This document shows positions 51,360-60,382 of a stretch of 64,000 bases of DNA, one piece after another. Position 1 is the stretch's first letter. Every line of letters starts with the position of its first letter. Below the pieces are notes generated by a model. It had not been told where the DNA came from. It did not search any database and saw only the letters and a program-made list of their open reading frames with translations. The position numbers were made by a program, and so were the translations under genes. The DNA is from Halobaculum gomorrense (GTDB lineage Archaea > Halobacteriota > Halobacteria > Halobacteriales > Haloferacaceae). Where the stretch lies: contig NZ_FQWV01000006.1 in assembly GCF_900129775.1 (NCBI RefSeq), positions 62,001 to 126,000 of the forward strand, written 5' to 3'.

Positions 51360-54300
51360 ATGGCAACGCACGACCCGGGGGCCAACGACCGATGGGAGAC
51401 ATCCGCCGCCTCGCTGGGACACGATCGGCCGGACGTGCAGGAGTACGCCGATCTGGCGTCCGATCTGCGGGACCGCGTCGACGGCGAGGTCCAGTTCGAC
51501 GAGTACGCGCAGGTGCTGTACGCGACCGACGGCTCCATCTACAGCGCGAGACCCGCGGGCGTCGTCTGCCCGCGCGACGCCGACGACGTGATCGCGGCTC
51601 ACGAGGTCGCCGCCGAGCACGGGGTCCCGGTGATCCCGCGCGGGACGGGATCGTCGCTGGCGGGCCAGACCGTCGGGCCGGGGTGTGTCGTTCTCGACAC
51701 CACGAAACACATGAACGACATCGTCGATGTCGACCCGGCGGCGCAGGAGGCGACCGTTCAGCCGGGCGTCGTGCAGGACCACCTCGACGCGCGGCTGGCG
51801 GAGGACGGTCTGAAGTTCGCGCCCGATCCGGCATCGTCCGGGCGCGCGACCGTCGTCGGCGGCATCGGGAACAACTCCACGGGCGCCCACTCGGTGCGAT
51901 ACGGGATCACCGACGCCTACACCGAGGAGTTGGACGTCGTGCTCGCGGACGGAACCCGGATCCACACCCGTGAGGTCGTTCTCGGCTCCGACGAGCACGA
52001 GGAGATACTCGACGGCGGGGGTATCGAGGCCGAACTGTACCGCACCGTCGAGGGGCTCGTGGACGAGAACCGCGAGGAGATCGACGAGAAGTACCCGAGC
52101 CTGAAGCGGTCGGTGTCGGGGTACAACCTCCACAAGGTGATCTACGAGACCGACGACGGGGAGGAGGTCATCAACCTCTCGAAGCTGTTCGTCGGCGCCG
52201 AGGGCACGCTCGGCACCATCGTCGAGGCGACCGTCTCGCTCGTGACGAAGCCCGAGGAGACCGCGCTGGCGCTGTACTGTTTCGACGACCTCGTCGACGC
52301 GATGGAGGCGGTGCCCGTCGCACTGGAGTACCCCGTGAGCGCGGTGGAGTTGATGGACGACGAGGTGTTCCGGCTCGCCCGCGAGTCGACGGAGTACGCC
52401 CAGTACGAGGAGCCGATCCCCGACGGCGCGTCGGCCGCGCTGATGCTGGAGTGGGACTCTGAGTTGGTGGACGACTTCGAGGGCGCGATGGCTGACACGA
52501 CCGAGGAGTTCGTGACCGACGGCGCCGCCTTCGACGTGCTGGAGGCGTACAGCGAGGAGGAACAGGAGCAGCTCTGGAAGCTCCGGAAGGCGGCCATCCC
52601 CCTGCTGATGAGCCTGGAGGGCGACCCGAAGCCGTACCCGTTCATCGAGGACGCGACGGTGCCGCCCGAGGAGCTAGCCGAGTACGTCCAAGAGTTCGAG
52701 GATGTGCTCGACGACCACGACACGTCCGCGGCGTACTTCGCGCACGCGGGGTCGGGAACGCTGCACATCCGGCCGATCCTGAATCTGAAGGAGGGCGAGG
52801 GGATCGAGAAGATGCACTCGATCACCGACGACGTGACCGACCTCGTCCTCGACCACTTCGGGGCGTTCTCCGGCGAGCACGGCGACGGGCTCGCGCGAAC
52901 CGAATTTAACCCCAAAATGTACGGGGAAGCCCTGTGGAGCGCGTTCCAGGAACTGAAGTCGGCGTTCGACCCCGAGTGGCGGATGAACCCCGGAAAGGTG
53001 GTCTACGTCGACGGCGAGACCGCCGAGGAGCGCGGCTATCCTGAGTCCGCAGCCGACACGGACATGCGCGAGAACCTCCGCTACGGCGCCGACTACCGGT
53101 CGATCGAGCCGCAGACCGCGATCGACTTCGACGACGAGGGCGGCTTCTCGCACCTCGTCGAACTGTGCAACGGCTGCGGCACCTGCCGGGAGACCGAGGG
53201 CGACGTGATGTGCCCGACGTACCGCGCGTCGGGAGAGGAGATCCAAGCAACCCGCGGCCGAGCCAACATGCTCCGGGCGGCCATCTCGGGGGAGCTGTCC
53301 GAAGACGAGATCCACTCCGACCGGTTTCAAGAGGAGGTTCTGGGGCTGTGCGTCGGCTGCAAGGGCTGCATGTCGGACTGCCCGACCGGCGTCGACCTGG
53401 CGAAGCTGAAAGCGGAGGTGAAACACGAGCACCACGAGGAGGAAGGTGCGGGCATCCGCGAGCGCGTCTTCGCGGACATCGACGCGGCCAGCCGGATCGG
53501 CAGTGCGCTCGCGCCCGTCGCCAACGCGGCGACGAAGCTGCCCGGCGCGCGGACGGTGATGGAGAAGACGCTCGGGATCGCCAGCGACCGCGAGCTTCCC
53601 ACCTTCACGCGCGACACGTTCCGGAAACGGTGGGAGCGTCGCGGCGGCGCCGCGGTGAGCGCCGCGGAGGCTGACGCGCGGGTCGTCCTGTTCCCGGACA
53701 CCTACACGAACTACAGCATGCCAGGCGCGGGGATGGCCGCCGTCGAGGTGCTGGAGGCGGCGAGCGTCCACGTTCGCGTCCCCGACGACCTCGCCGCGTC
53801 GGGTCGAGCCGCCTTCTCGAGCGGGTTCCTGGGGAAGGCGCGCGAGCGCGCCGCCGAGAACGTCGAGCGGCTCGAACCCCTCGTCAAGGAGGGGTACAGC
53901 GTCGTGTTCGTCGAGCCGTCCGATGCCGTGATGTTCCAAGACGAGTACCTCGACCTCCTCGACGGCGACGCCGTCGAGGCCGTGTCGGCGGCCAGCTACG
54001 GCGTGTTAGAGTACGTCGACACGGCCCGACTCGATGAGGCGATCGAGTTCAGGGAGCCGCCCGAAGCCGGCGAGGCGATCGCCTACCACGGTCACTGCAA
54101 CCAGAAGTCGCTGAACAAAGACCACCACGCGGTCGGCGTACTCCGGCGCGCGGGCTACGCGGTCGACCCGCTGGACACCACCTGCTGTGGAATGGCCGGG
54201 AGTTTCGGCTACGAGGCCGAACACTACGAGCTCTCGAAGGCGATCGGATCGCTGCTGTTCGACGCGGTCGACGAGAGTCCCGCGGAAGCCGTCACCGCAC

Positions 54301-54398
54301 CCGGCGCCTCCTGTCGGTCGCAGCTAGGCGACCGCGACGCCGACAGCGAACAGCCGCCGCACCCGATCGAGAAGGTGGCTGAGGCGCTGGCCGACTAG
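51360..54398 (+). CDS. FAD/Fe-S D-lactate (glycolate) dehydrogenase-type fusion protein
   Basis: A 1012-residue oxidase of the D-lactate/glycolate dehydrogenase group, all parts in one chain. Domains: PCMH FAD-binding (about 65-250; PRGTGSSLAGQT, FAPDPASSGRATVGG-like), FAD-oxidase C-terminal (about 250-555; GEHGDGLAR near 520), a bacterioferredoxin-type pair of [4Fe-4S] motifs (CNGCGTC near 603 and CVGCKGCMSDCP near 666), and CCG domains with HGHCNQKS and CCGMAGSFGYE near the end. It oxidises a 2-hydroxyacid at the membrane and passes electrons to quinone or ferredoxin; lactate is the likeliest substrate. Confidence 0.9.
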   Translation: MATHDPGANDRWETSAASLGHDRPDVQEYADLASDLRDRVDGEVQFDEYAQVLYATDGSIYSARPAGVVCPRDADDVIAAHEVAAEHGVPVIPRGTGSSLAGQTVGPGCVVLDTTKHMNDIVDVDPAAQEATVQPGVVQDHLDARLAEDGLKFAPDPASSGRATVVGGIGNNSTGAHSVRYGITDAYTEELDVVLADGTRIHTREVVLGSDEHEEILDGGGIEAELYRTVEGLVDENREEIDEKYPSLKRSVSGYNLHKVIYETDDGEEVINLSKLFVGAEGTLGTIVEATVSLVTKPEETALALYCFDDLVDAMEAVPVALEYPVSAVELMDDEVFRLARESTEYAQYEEPIPDGASAALMLEWDSELVDDFEGAMADTTEEFVTDGAAFDVLEAYSEEEQEQLWKLRKAAIPLLMSLEGDPKPYPFIEDATVPPEELAEYVQEFEDVLDDHDTSAAYFAHAGSGTLHIRPILNLKEGEGIEKMHSITDDVTDLVLDHFGAFSGEHGDGLARTEFNPKMYGEALWSAFQELKSAFDPEWRMNPGKVVYVDGETAEERGYPESAADTDMRENLRYGADYRSIEPQTAIDFDDEGGFSHLVELCNGCGTCRETEGDVMCPTYRASGEEIQATRGRANMLRAAISGELSEDEIHSDRFQEEVLGLCVGCKGCMSDCPTGVDLAKLKAEVKHEHHEEEGAGIRERVFADIDAASRIGSALAPVANAATKLPGARTVMEKTLGIASDRELPTFTRDTFRKRWERRGGAAVSAAEADARVVLFPDTYTNYSMPGAGMAAVEVLEAASVHVRVPDDLAASGRAAFSSGFLGKARERAAENVERLEPLVKEGYSVVFVEPSDAVMFQDEYLDLLDGDAVEAVSAASYGVLEYVDTARLDEAIEFREPPEAGEAIAYHGHCNQKSLNKDHHAVGVLRRAGYAVDPLDTTCCGMAGSFGYEAEHYELSKAIGSLLFDAVDESPAEAVTAPGASCRSQLGDRDADSEQPPHPIEKVAEALAD

Positions 54399-54421
54399 GG
54401 CGGAATCGGAGCCGCCGATAC

Positions 54422-54436
54422 CGGCCATTTTGGCCG
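54422..54436 (+). terminator. Small hairpin after the dehydrogenase gene
   Basis: CGGCC / GGCCG around ATTTT, 24 bases after the stop. It overlaps the region just before the TATA box of the next gene, so it may end one transcript and mark the border of the next promoter. Confidence 0.4.
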
Positions 54437-54441
54437 TTAAC

Positions 54442-54472
54442 CTTATATTACATAATCGAACATGTCGGTTCG
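54442..54472 (+). promoter_or_regulatory. TATA box and operator-like repeat before the Nramp-like gene
   Basis: CTTATATTA at 54442-54450 is the clearest TATA box of this part. It is followed at 54457-54472 by the inverted repeat CGAAC / GTTCG with a 6-base spacer, where a repressor would block initiation. The leader to ATG 54543 would be about 65-70 bases, unusually long here. Confidence 0.6.
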
Positions 54473-54542
54473 TGTAAGATGTGGCACGGTACCACGGATC
54501 GTGACATGCGAAAACACGTAGCAAAGAAGCACAACGCACACC

Positions 54543-56264
54543 ATGGATCCTGACGAACCACGCACGGACGGCGGTGTCGCCGACGCCAGCGATGAGGTGT
54601 ACGCGTCGGCGGAGGAGGGCGAAGAGTACCGCGATACGGTGTATCGAGACATCGACTACGAGAGTCTTCCCGAGGCGCCAGAGACGTCGGAGTACCCGAA
54701 GACCGACAAGGGCGGGAACTACCGGGTCACCGATCTCCCGAAGGTTCCGAAGGTATCACACATCGTGGGGCCGAGCGCGATCATGCTCGGCGCCTCCCTC
54801 GGCAGCGGGGAGACGATGTTCTGGCCGACCCTGATCGCCCAGAACGGCTGGGGGCTCTACTGGGCCTTCTGGGTCGGGGTTATCACCCAGTTCTTCATCA
54901 ACACGGAACTGCAGCGGTGGACGATGGCAACCGGGGAGAGCATCTTCCGCGCCTACGAGCGGATCCACTCCTTCTGGCCGTGGTTCTTCCTCGTGGCGGG
55001 GTTCATCCACCTCGGCTGGCCGGGATGGGCCGCGGGCTCGGCGAAGGTCGTGGCCGCGGGGCTCGGCTTGGGCACGGATAACTGGGCGATGATCGGCATC
55101 GGGCTGATGGTCCTGATCTGGCTGTCCTACCAGGCGGGCCCGATCATCTACAACATCATCGAGAAGGCACAGCTCGCGCTGATGGTGCTCGCCATCGTCG
55201 GCGCGGTGCTGCTCATCTTCATCGTCGGCTCGGCCGGCCAGCTGGCGAACGTCCCCGGCGGCGCGCTCAACTTCGGCGCGCTCCCGCAGGACATGGACAT
55301 CGCGGTGTTCCTCGGCGGGCTGGCGTACGCCGGTGCCGGCGGGTACATCAACCTCGCACAGGGCGTCTGGTCACGAGAGAAAGGGTACGGGATGTCGACC
55401 TACCAGGGGCGCATCCTCAATCCGCTGCAGACCGGCGAGGGCGAAATCGAGACCGTCCACAAAGACGGGTACACCTTCGAGCCGACCCGGACGAACCTGC
55501 GCCGCTGGAAGGCGTGGTGGAAGATCACCCAGCAGGAGCACTTCCTGACGTTCGTCGTCGGGCTGCTCGTTGTCGCGACGATCGCGATGACCATCACCGC
55601 CGAGTTCGCTGCCGGCACGGAGAACGGGGCTATCAACATGTGGCTCATGGACGTGATCCCGGCGGTCGGCCCGTTCAGCGCGGCGTTGCTGTACGTGGTC
55701 ATCTTCATCGCGCTGTTCTCGACACAGTACGCGATCCTCGAGGCGTTCGTCCGCAACAGCGTCGACATCATCTTCGAGATGTACGGACGGAAGGCGGGCT
55801 GGGACCTCAACCGGGTCTTCGTCGGCCTCCTCACGCTGTTCACCCTGTGGGGGATCGGGATCATCGCGCTGCAGCTCTCGCAGCCGTGGATCCTGCTCGT
55901 GCTCGGCGCGGCGATCGCCGGCGTGATGATGTGGCCGTACAACGCCCTCACGACCATCCTCAACACGACGCGGCTCCCCGAGCACACCCAGCCCGGGTGG
56001 GCGCGCGTCGTCGCGATGTGGTGGGCGACGGGTTTCTTCGGCTTCTTCAGCGTCCTGCTGATCAGCAGCCAGCTTGTCAGCCGGTTCGGCCTGACGACGT
56101 TCGAGACGACCGTCGGAGTTGTCGGCAGCGGCGCCGGCGGCTACGTGCTCTGGCTGCTCGCGCTCGTGGTACAGGTGTACACCATGTACCGCTCGGCGCA
56201 GGGGAAGATGGAGTCGAGCGACACCGTCGACAACGCGGACGAGGCGAACGGCCTGCTCGCCTGA
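54543..56264 (+). CDS. Nramp-like metal-ion transporter family protein
   Basis: A 573-residue membrane protein with an acidic 75-residue cytoplasmic N-terminus and about eleven or twelve membrane segments. GPSAIMLGASLGSGETMFWP in segment 1 and the AGAGGYINLAQGVWSREKGYG segment resemble Nramp relatives in the APC superfamily. The metal-binding DPGN motif of classic Nramp is replaced by GASLGSGE and no MPH motif is seen, so manganese/iron transport is doubtful. It follows the lactate-type dehydrogenase gene but has its own promoter. A small leader protein cannot be excluded in the 70-base leader. Confidence 0.78.
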   Translation: MDPDEPRTDGGVADASDEVYASAEEGEEYRDTVYRDIDYESLPEAPETSEYPKTDKGGNYRVTDLPKVPKVSHIVGPSAIMLGASLGSGETMFWPTLIAQNGWGLYWAFWVGVITQFFINTELQRWTMATGESIFRAYERIHSFWPWFFLVAGFIHLGWPGWAAGSAKVVAAGLGLGTDNWAMIGIGLMVLIWLSYQAGPIIYNIIEKAQLALMVLAIVGAVLLIFIVGSAGQLANVPGGALNFGALPQDMDIAVFLGGLAYAGAGGYINLAQGVWSREKGYGMSTYQGRILNPLQTGEGEIETVHKDGYTFEPTRTNLRRWKAWWKITQQEHFLTFVVGLLVVATIAMTITAEFAAGTENGAINMWLMDVIPAVGPFSAALLYVVIFIALFSTQYAILEAFVRNSVDIIFEMYGRKAGWDLNRVFVGLLTLFTLWGIGIIALQLSQPWILLVLGAAIAGVMMWPYNALTTILNTTRLPEHTQPGWARVVAMWWATGFFGFFSVLLISSQLVSRFGLTTFETTVGVVGSGAGGYVLWLLALVVQVYTMYRSAQGKMESSDTVDNADEANGLLA

Positions 56265-56392
56265 GCCCGCCGCTCGCGTCGACCGATCGACCGACCGTTT
56301 TTTCGCACCACACGCGGACGACCGACACGGCACCCCGTCCCGACGCGCCGAACGCCGGCGATCCCGAACCAGACACCCGACATCACATATCG

Positions 56393-56884
56393 ATGACCGA
56401 CGACACCCACACCGTGGACAGCCCGCTTGAGGAGCTTGGGGGCATGCTCGTGGCGTACCGAATGGCGATCTACCTCGGCGGCCTCGCAGTGATCGGGTTC
56501 CCGCTCGCGCTGCGCGAACTCGCGGGGGTGACGCTCCCTGAGTCCGTGCGGGCGGCCCTCACCGTCTCGGTCGTCTCGTTCATGGTCGCGACGTACGTCT
56601 CCGAACTCCTCGTCGAGACCGACGGCGGCGACGGGGGCGGTACGGGCGGCGATACCGGAGGGAGCACCTCTGGATCCGGCGACTCCGCCGGGTATCCGCT
56701 GCGAACCCGGGTGGCGGTCGCGGCGGCCGTCATCGGGCTGGCAGCAGGCGTCTACGTCGCACTCGAGATGTCGGTACTCGGCGGGCTGCTGTTCGTCGGC
56801 GGCTCGTACCTGTTCGCGTACCTCGCGTACGATCGCGACGGCGCGGCCGGCGGCGGGCCCGAGACCGACGGGGGTGCGCAATGA
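56393..56884 (+). CDS. Four-segment membrane protein, unknown
   Basis: A 163-residue protein with hydrophobic segments at about residues 20-43, 55-77, 108-127 and 130-148 and a Gly/Asp/Ser-rich loop between the second and third. No family recognised. ATG 56393 lies 129 bases after the Nramp-like gene. Its stop overlaps the start of the next gene by four bases (ATGA), so those two are coupled. Confidence 0.7.
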   Translation: MTDDTHTVDSPLEELGGMLVAYRMAIYLGGLAVIGFPLALRELAGVTLPESVRAALTVSVVSFMVATYVSELLVETDGGDGGGTGGDTGGSTSGSGDSAGYPLRTRVAVAAAVIGLAAGVYVALEMSVLGGLLFVGGSYLFAYLAYDRDGAAGGGPETDGGAQ

Positions 56885-57453
56885 GCGCCCCCGGGGAGCC
56901 GGTCGACCCCGACTCGGACGCGGGGACGGACGGGAGCCCCGACGCGGCGGCGCCCGACGGGGCGCCGGAGATGGAGTCGGGGATCGAGGTAGACGTGCAC
57001 GTCCACTTCGGGATGACCGGCTCGTTCCCCCTGCAGCTCGCGGAGCTGTTCTTCGCGTCCGACGGAGTTCACCTCGCGGAGTACGGGCTCATCACGCCGC
57101 TGTTCGGCCTCGGCGCGAAGAAGCACAAGCGGGAGGCGACGGCGATGCGGGATCTGTTCGATCGGTACGGCGTCGACGAGGTGCTCGCGCGCTCCCGCTC
57201 GGTGACGTGGCTCTCGTACGACTCGATCGAGCGGGTCGTCGTGAACGACGGCGGCCGGCTCGGCAACCCGCGCGTCGGCGTGTACGCCGTCGACGGGACA
57301 AACAACGCCTACCGGATCCACGACGAGGAGTTCGACCCCGACGAGTTCGTCCGCGAACTCGGAGCGCTCGGGGACGAGCGGGGGTTCGCCGTCGAACTGG
57401 AGGCCGGCCTCGGCTACCGTCCCCGCGAGAGCCTCAAGCGGTTCTTCGACTGA
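56881..57453 (+). CDS. Unknown soluble protein coupled to the membrane protein
   Basis: A 190-residue protein with an acidic disordered N-terminus (residues 1-38) and a compact domain of alternating beta and helical segments (VDVHVHFGMTGSFPLQLAELFF, then SRSVTWLSYDSIERVVV, GNPRVGVYAVDG). The order of strands and a central KKHKREATAMRDLFDRYG helix could be a PH-like fold, a weak guess. It overlaps the upstream gene by ATGA. No catalytic motif seen. Confidence 0.68.
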   Translation: MSAPGEPVDPDSDAGTDGSPDAAAPDGAPEMESGIEVDVHVHFGMTGSFPLQLAELFFASDGVHLAEYGLITPLFGLGAKKHKREATAMRDLFDRYGVDEVLARSRSVTWLSYDSIERVVVNDGGRLGNPRVGVYAVDGTNNAYRIHDEEFDPDEFVRELGALGDERGFAVELEAGLGYRPRESLKRFFD

Positions 57454-57462
57454 GCGGGGCGG

Positions 57463-58068
57463 TCAGTTCCCCACGCATTCCGCGACCGCCGTCGCGAGGT
57501 GGCCGGCCGCGGCGATCGCGACCCCGACGACGTACAGCGCCGTGAGCAGCACGGAAAGCGCGGCGGTGACGACCGGGCCGGCCCGTTCGCGGCGGCGCGC
57601 GAGCGCCGCACACGCACGGACGAGCCGGCGAACGACCCGCGCGGTGCGGGCGTCGGGGTGGGCCGCCAGTGTGTCGGCGATCGGCGGGCTCACTGCCTCG
57701 TACACCGCGACGAGCGGCCGACCGACCGGTGACGGCCGGAGCGACCCGTCGCGGAACCCACGCAGCGCCGCGAGCGTCTCCTCCTCGCCTGCGACCGCGG
57801 TCGTGACGAAGCAGGCGCTGTGGTGCTGTTCGATGCTCACGCGCGCGAGGTCCTTTTTATGATACACCTCCGTCCTCGCCGGCGGGAATCCCGAGTCCGC
57901 CGAGACGTAGAACGCCCCCGCGTCCTCGCGGACGTACGAGTCGCCGTGCTCGTGGCGGTCGCCGCCGACCGTCACCACCTCGACGTACTTCGTTCGGCCG
58001 TCGCCCACCGCCTGCTCGGCCTCCGGATGCGGGCCGTCCGACCCGTCGTCGACCGTCCGGTCTGTCAT
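57463..58068 (-). CDS. CFI-box domain protein with C-terminal membrane anchor
   Basis: A 201-residue protein. Residues 84-140 read ACFVTTAVAGEEETLAALRG, then FRDGSLRPSPVGRPLVAVYE and SPPIADTL, matching the CFI-box motif known from prokaryotic C-terminal processing-like domains (Cys86). A single membrane segment lies at residues about 164-188. The N-terminal part is acidic, with a KYVEVVTVGGDRHEHG-type strand region. ATG 58068 is supported by a T-rich box at about 58093-58098; ATG 58092 is an alternative eight codons upstream. Role unknown. Confidence 0.72.
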   Translation of the reverse strand: MTDRTVDDGSDGPHPEAEQAVGDGRTKYVEVVTVGGDRHEHGDSYVREDAGAFYVSADSGFPPARTEVYHKKDLARVSIEQHHSACFVTTAVAGEEETLAALRGFRDGSLRPSPVGRPLVAVYEAVSPPIADTLAAHPDARTARVVRRLVRACAALARRRERAGPVVTAALSVLLTALYVVGVAIAAAGHLATAVAECVGN

Positions 58069-58156
58069 GCCCCACGCTTCCGCATCCCTCATGAAAAATC
58101 TCCCGTCACAGCGGTTCTCACGCGCTCTTTTTCGGTATCGGCTGTCTAGCCGGCCC

Positions 58157-58336
58157 GTGAACGTGTACACGGATGTCCTGAGCGCGAATATCCTCAACAC
58201 GACCATCGTGGCCTCGGTGGTCGCAATCGTCCTGAAGCTGCTCGTGGAGGGGCTCTTCGTCGCCGCCGGGGGCCTGTTGCTCCCGCTGGCGTTCCTCGCG
58301 TACCTCACATTCACCGACGCGTGGCTCATGCAGTGA
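58157..58336 (+). CDS. 59-residue membrane protein A
   Basis: A GTG start at 58157 gives VNVYTDVLSANILNTTIVAS and two hydrophobic segments (residues about 16-38 and 38-54), ending TDAWLMQ. A longer in-frame start at 58067 would overlap the divergent gene and lacks hydrophobic character. A CTTTTT box about 28 bases before 58157 supports the short form. Same length and topology as the protein at 58884-59063. Confidence 0.62.
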   Translation: MNVYTDVLSANILNTTIVASVVAIVLKLLVEGLFVAAGGLLLPLAFLAYLTFTDAWLMQ

Positions 58337-58449
58337 CGCGGACGCGGTGAACGGCTCGGCGACGGGTCGGGGCTCGTACGGTCCGAGTCGCCGTGTCCGG
58401 GCACCGATCGGGGACAAGACGTATCTATGACGCGACCGACAGTACGGCC

Positions 58450-58791
58450 GTGCGCGTCCGTGAGACGTTCATCGGCAACGGGCTCGATATCGCCCTCCTT
58501 GGGGTGATCGCCGCCGGCCTCGGGCTGTCGCTCGGGGCGGTTGCGGGCTCGGCCGAATCGAGCCCGTCGCTGATCCGGTTCTTCCAGGCGCCCGCCGACG
58601 CCACCTATCCTGGGGTCCTCCCGCAGGACAAGGCGCTGTTGCTCCTCACCGACCCCCGGACCGCCGACGCCGCGACAGGCGCGTCGGGGGCTGCGGGGGC
58701 TGCGGACCCGTCCGGCGGCGTCGAGCTCGTGCTCGTCGGCGTCGGCGCCGTCCTGATCGCCGTCGGGCTCACGGTCGCCTGGCGGGAATAG
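58450..58791 (+). CDS. Two-segment membrane protein, unknown
   Basis: A 113-residue protein with GTG start (VRVRETFIGNGLDIALL), membrane segments at about residues 12-34 and 90-108, and a loop rich in Ala/Gly between. A GTATCTATG box about 26 bases before the GTG fits a leaderless start. No family recognised. It lies between the two 59-residue paralogues. Confidence 0.62.
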   Translation: MRVRETFIGNGLDIALLGVIAAGLGLSLGAVAGSAESSPSLIRFFQAPADATYPGVLPQDKALLLLTDPRTADAATGASGAAGAADPSGGVELVLVGVGAVLIAVGLTVAWRE

Positions 58792-58883
58792 CGCGACGGC
58801 GCTTCGGTCGGTATCTCACGGCTCGACCGTCGACGCGACCGATACGCCGACGCGCTTACCCGACTACGTGCCGAAGTCGATCC

Positions 58884-59063
58884 ATGGGCGACCCGGTGAA
58901 CCAGATCCTCGGAACGGTGCTCCACCGGACGATCCTCGTCGCCGCGGTGCTGGTCGTGATGAAGTTCGTCGCCGCGGGCGTCTACATCCCGGCAATCGCG
59001 CTGCTCGTCCCGCTCGCGGTGTTCGCGTACATTCGCCTCTCCGATCGGGCGGTGCTCCGCTGA
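58884..59063 (+). CDS. 59-residue membrane protein B, paralogue of A
   Basis: ATG 58884 gives MGDPVNQILGTVLHRTILVA and the ending LSDRAVLR, two membrane segments. Aligned without gaps against the 58157-58336 protein it shares 16 of 59 positions including K27, G32, and the LLxPLAxxAY stretch and an Asp near the end. A CTTACC box lies about 28 bases upstream. Function unknown. Confidence 0.65.
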   Translation: MGDPVNQILGTVLHRTILVAAVLVVMKFVAAGVYIPAIALLVPLAVFAYIRLSDRAVLR

Positions 59064-59126
59064 GCCCGACGGAGACGGACCCAAACCGGTCCCCCGCTCT
59101 CTTCCGCCTGCTCCTCGCGGCCCGAC

Positions 59127-60167
59127 TCAGATCCAGCCGTCGTTCGCGAGCAGCTCGCCGTTGAGCAGCGACGCACCGGCGGCGCCGCGGATCGTGTTGT
59201 GCGCGAGGCAATTGTACTTCACACCCGCGGGCGTCGACTGGACGCCGCCGGCGACGATCTGCATTCCGTCGCCGCGCATGCGGTCCATCCGGGGCTGCGG
59301 GCGCTCGGGTTGGTCGTCACCGAACACGTGGATGAGCTGGTCCGGAGCGGAGGGGAGGTCGGCGCTCGGGAACGACTCCATCGCCGCGGCGACCTCCTCG
59401 GAGCACGGGTCGTCGGCGAGTTCGGCGAAGACGTTCTCCAGGTGGCCGTCGATCGTCGGGATCCGGTTGCACGAGGCGGCGACCTCCGCGGGATGGAGGC
59501 TGAGTTCGGCGCCGTCAAACGACCCGAGGAGCTTCCTGCTCTCGGTCTCCATCTTCTCCTCCTCGCCGCCGATGTGGGGGATCGCGTTGTCGATGATCTC
59601 CATCGAGGTGACGCCCGAGTAGCCCGCGCCCGACACCGCCTGCAGCGTCGATACCTGCGCCCGCTCCAGGCCGAACTCGTCGAGCGCCGAAAGCGTCGGC
59701 ACCATCGTGATCGTCGAGCAGTTCGGATTCTTCACCAGCGCGCCGTCCCAGCCGCGTTCGTCGCGCTGGACCTCGATCAGGTCGAGGTGGTCGGGGTTGA
59801 TCTCGGGGATTGTGAGCGGCACGTCCTCGGCCATCCGATCGTTCGAGGAGTTCGAGGAGACGACGTAGCCCGCCTCACACAGGTCCGGCTCGATCTCGGC
59901 GGCGACCCCCGAGGGGAGCGACGAGAACAGCAGATCCACGTCGTCGGGGATCGCCGCGGGGTCGGTTGAGCGGACGGTGGTGTCGCGGACGGCCTCCGGA
60001 ATGGCCGAGTCCAGGCGCCACTTGGCCGCCTCGCGGTACGGCTTGCCGGCGGACGACTCGCTGGCGGTCAGACAGGCGATCTCGAACTGCGGGTGGCCGT
60101 CGAGCAGTTGGATGAACCGTTGGCCCACAGCGCCGGTGGCGCCGAGGATGCCGACTCGATGCGTCAT
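59127..60167 (-). CDS. asd: Aspartate-semialdehyde dehydrogenase
   Basis: Second step of the aspartate family pathway to threonine, methionine and lysine. The 346-residue protein has ILGATGAVGQRFIQLL, KNPNCSTI with catalytic Cys150, and SLHPAEVAASCNRIPTIDGH with the active His. ATG 60167 (MTHRVGILGATG) has a TATA-like GAATAAGA at 60190-60197. Confidence 0.95.
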   Translation of the reverse strand: MTHRVGILGATGAVGQRFIQLLDGHPQFEIACLTASESSAGKPYREAAKWRLDSAIPEAVRDTTVRSTDPAAIPDDVDLLFSSLPSGVAAEIEPDLCEAGYVVSSNSSNDRMAEDVPLTIPEINPDHLDLIEVQRDERGWDGALVKNPNCSTITMVPTLSALDEFGLERAQVSTLQAVSGAGYSGVTSMEIIDNAIPHIGGEEEKMETESRKLLGSFDGAELSLHPAEVAASCNRIPTIDGHLENVFAELADDPCSEEVAAAMESFPSADLPSAPDQLIHVFGDDQPERPQPRMDRMRGDGMQIVAGGVQSTPAGVKYNCLAHNTIRGAAGASLLNGELLANDGWI

Positions 60168-60189
60168 TGTGTGCCCCTGTGTCACAGGC

Positions 60190-60197
60190 GAATAAGA
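60190..60197 (-). promoter_or_regulatory. TATA-like box of asd
   Basis: TCTTATTC on the minus strand about 27 bases before the asd ATG, in the 215-base spacer after the PLP enzyme gene. I see no other feature in this spacer. Confidence 0.55.
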
Positions 60198-60382
60198 CGC
60201 TTCGGATACGGGTGGGAGCGGCGAGAGTTGCCGCGGTCGCGGTCCGTCGGGAACACCCGGGGGTCGCCGAGAGTCCGTCGACGCGCGGCCTTCGTCGCCA
60301 ACGGATCGTCGCCCGTCCGCGGCGACCCGTCCGGCCGGTACGGACGGGGGCCCGAAACCGCGGGTCGGTGCTGCGAGCGCGA

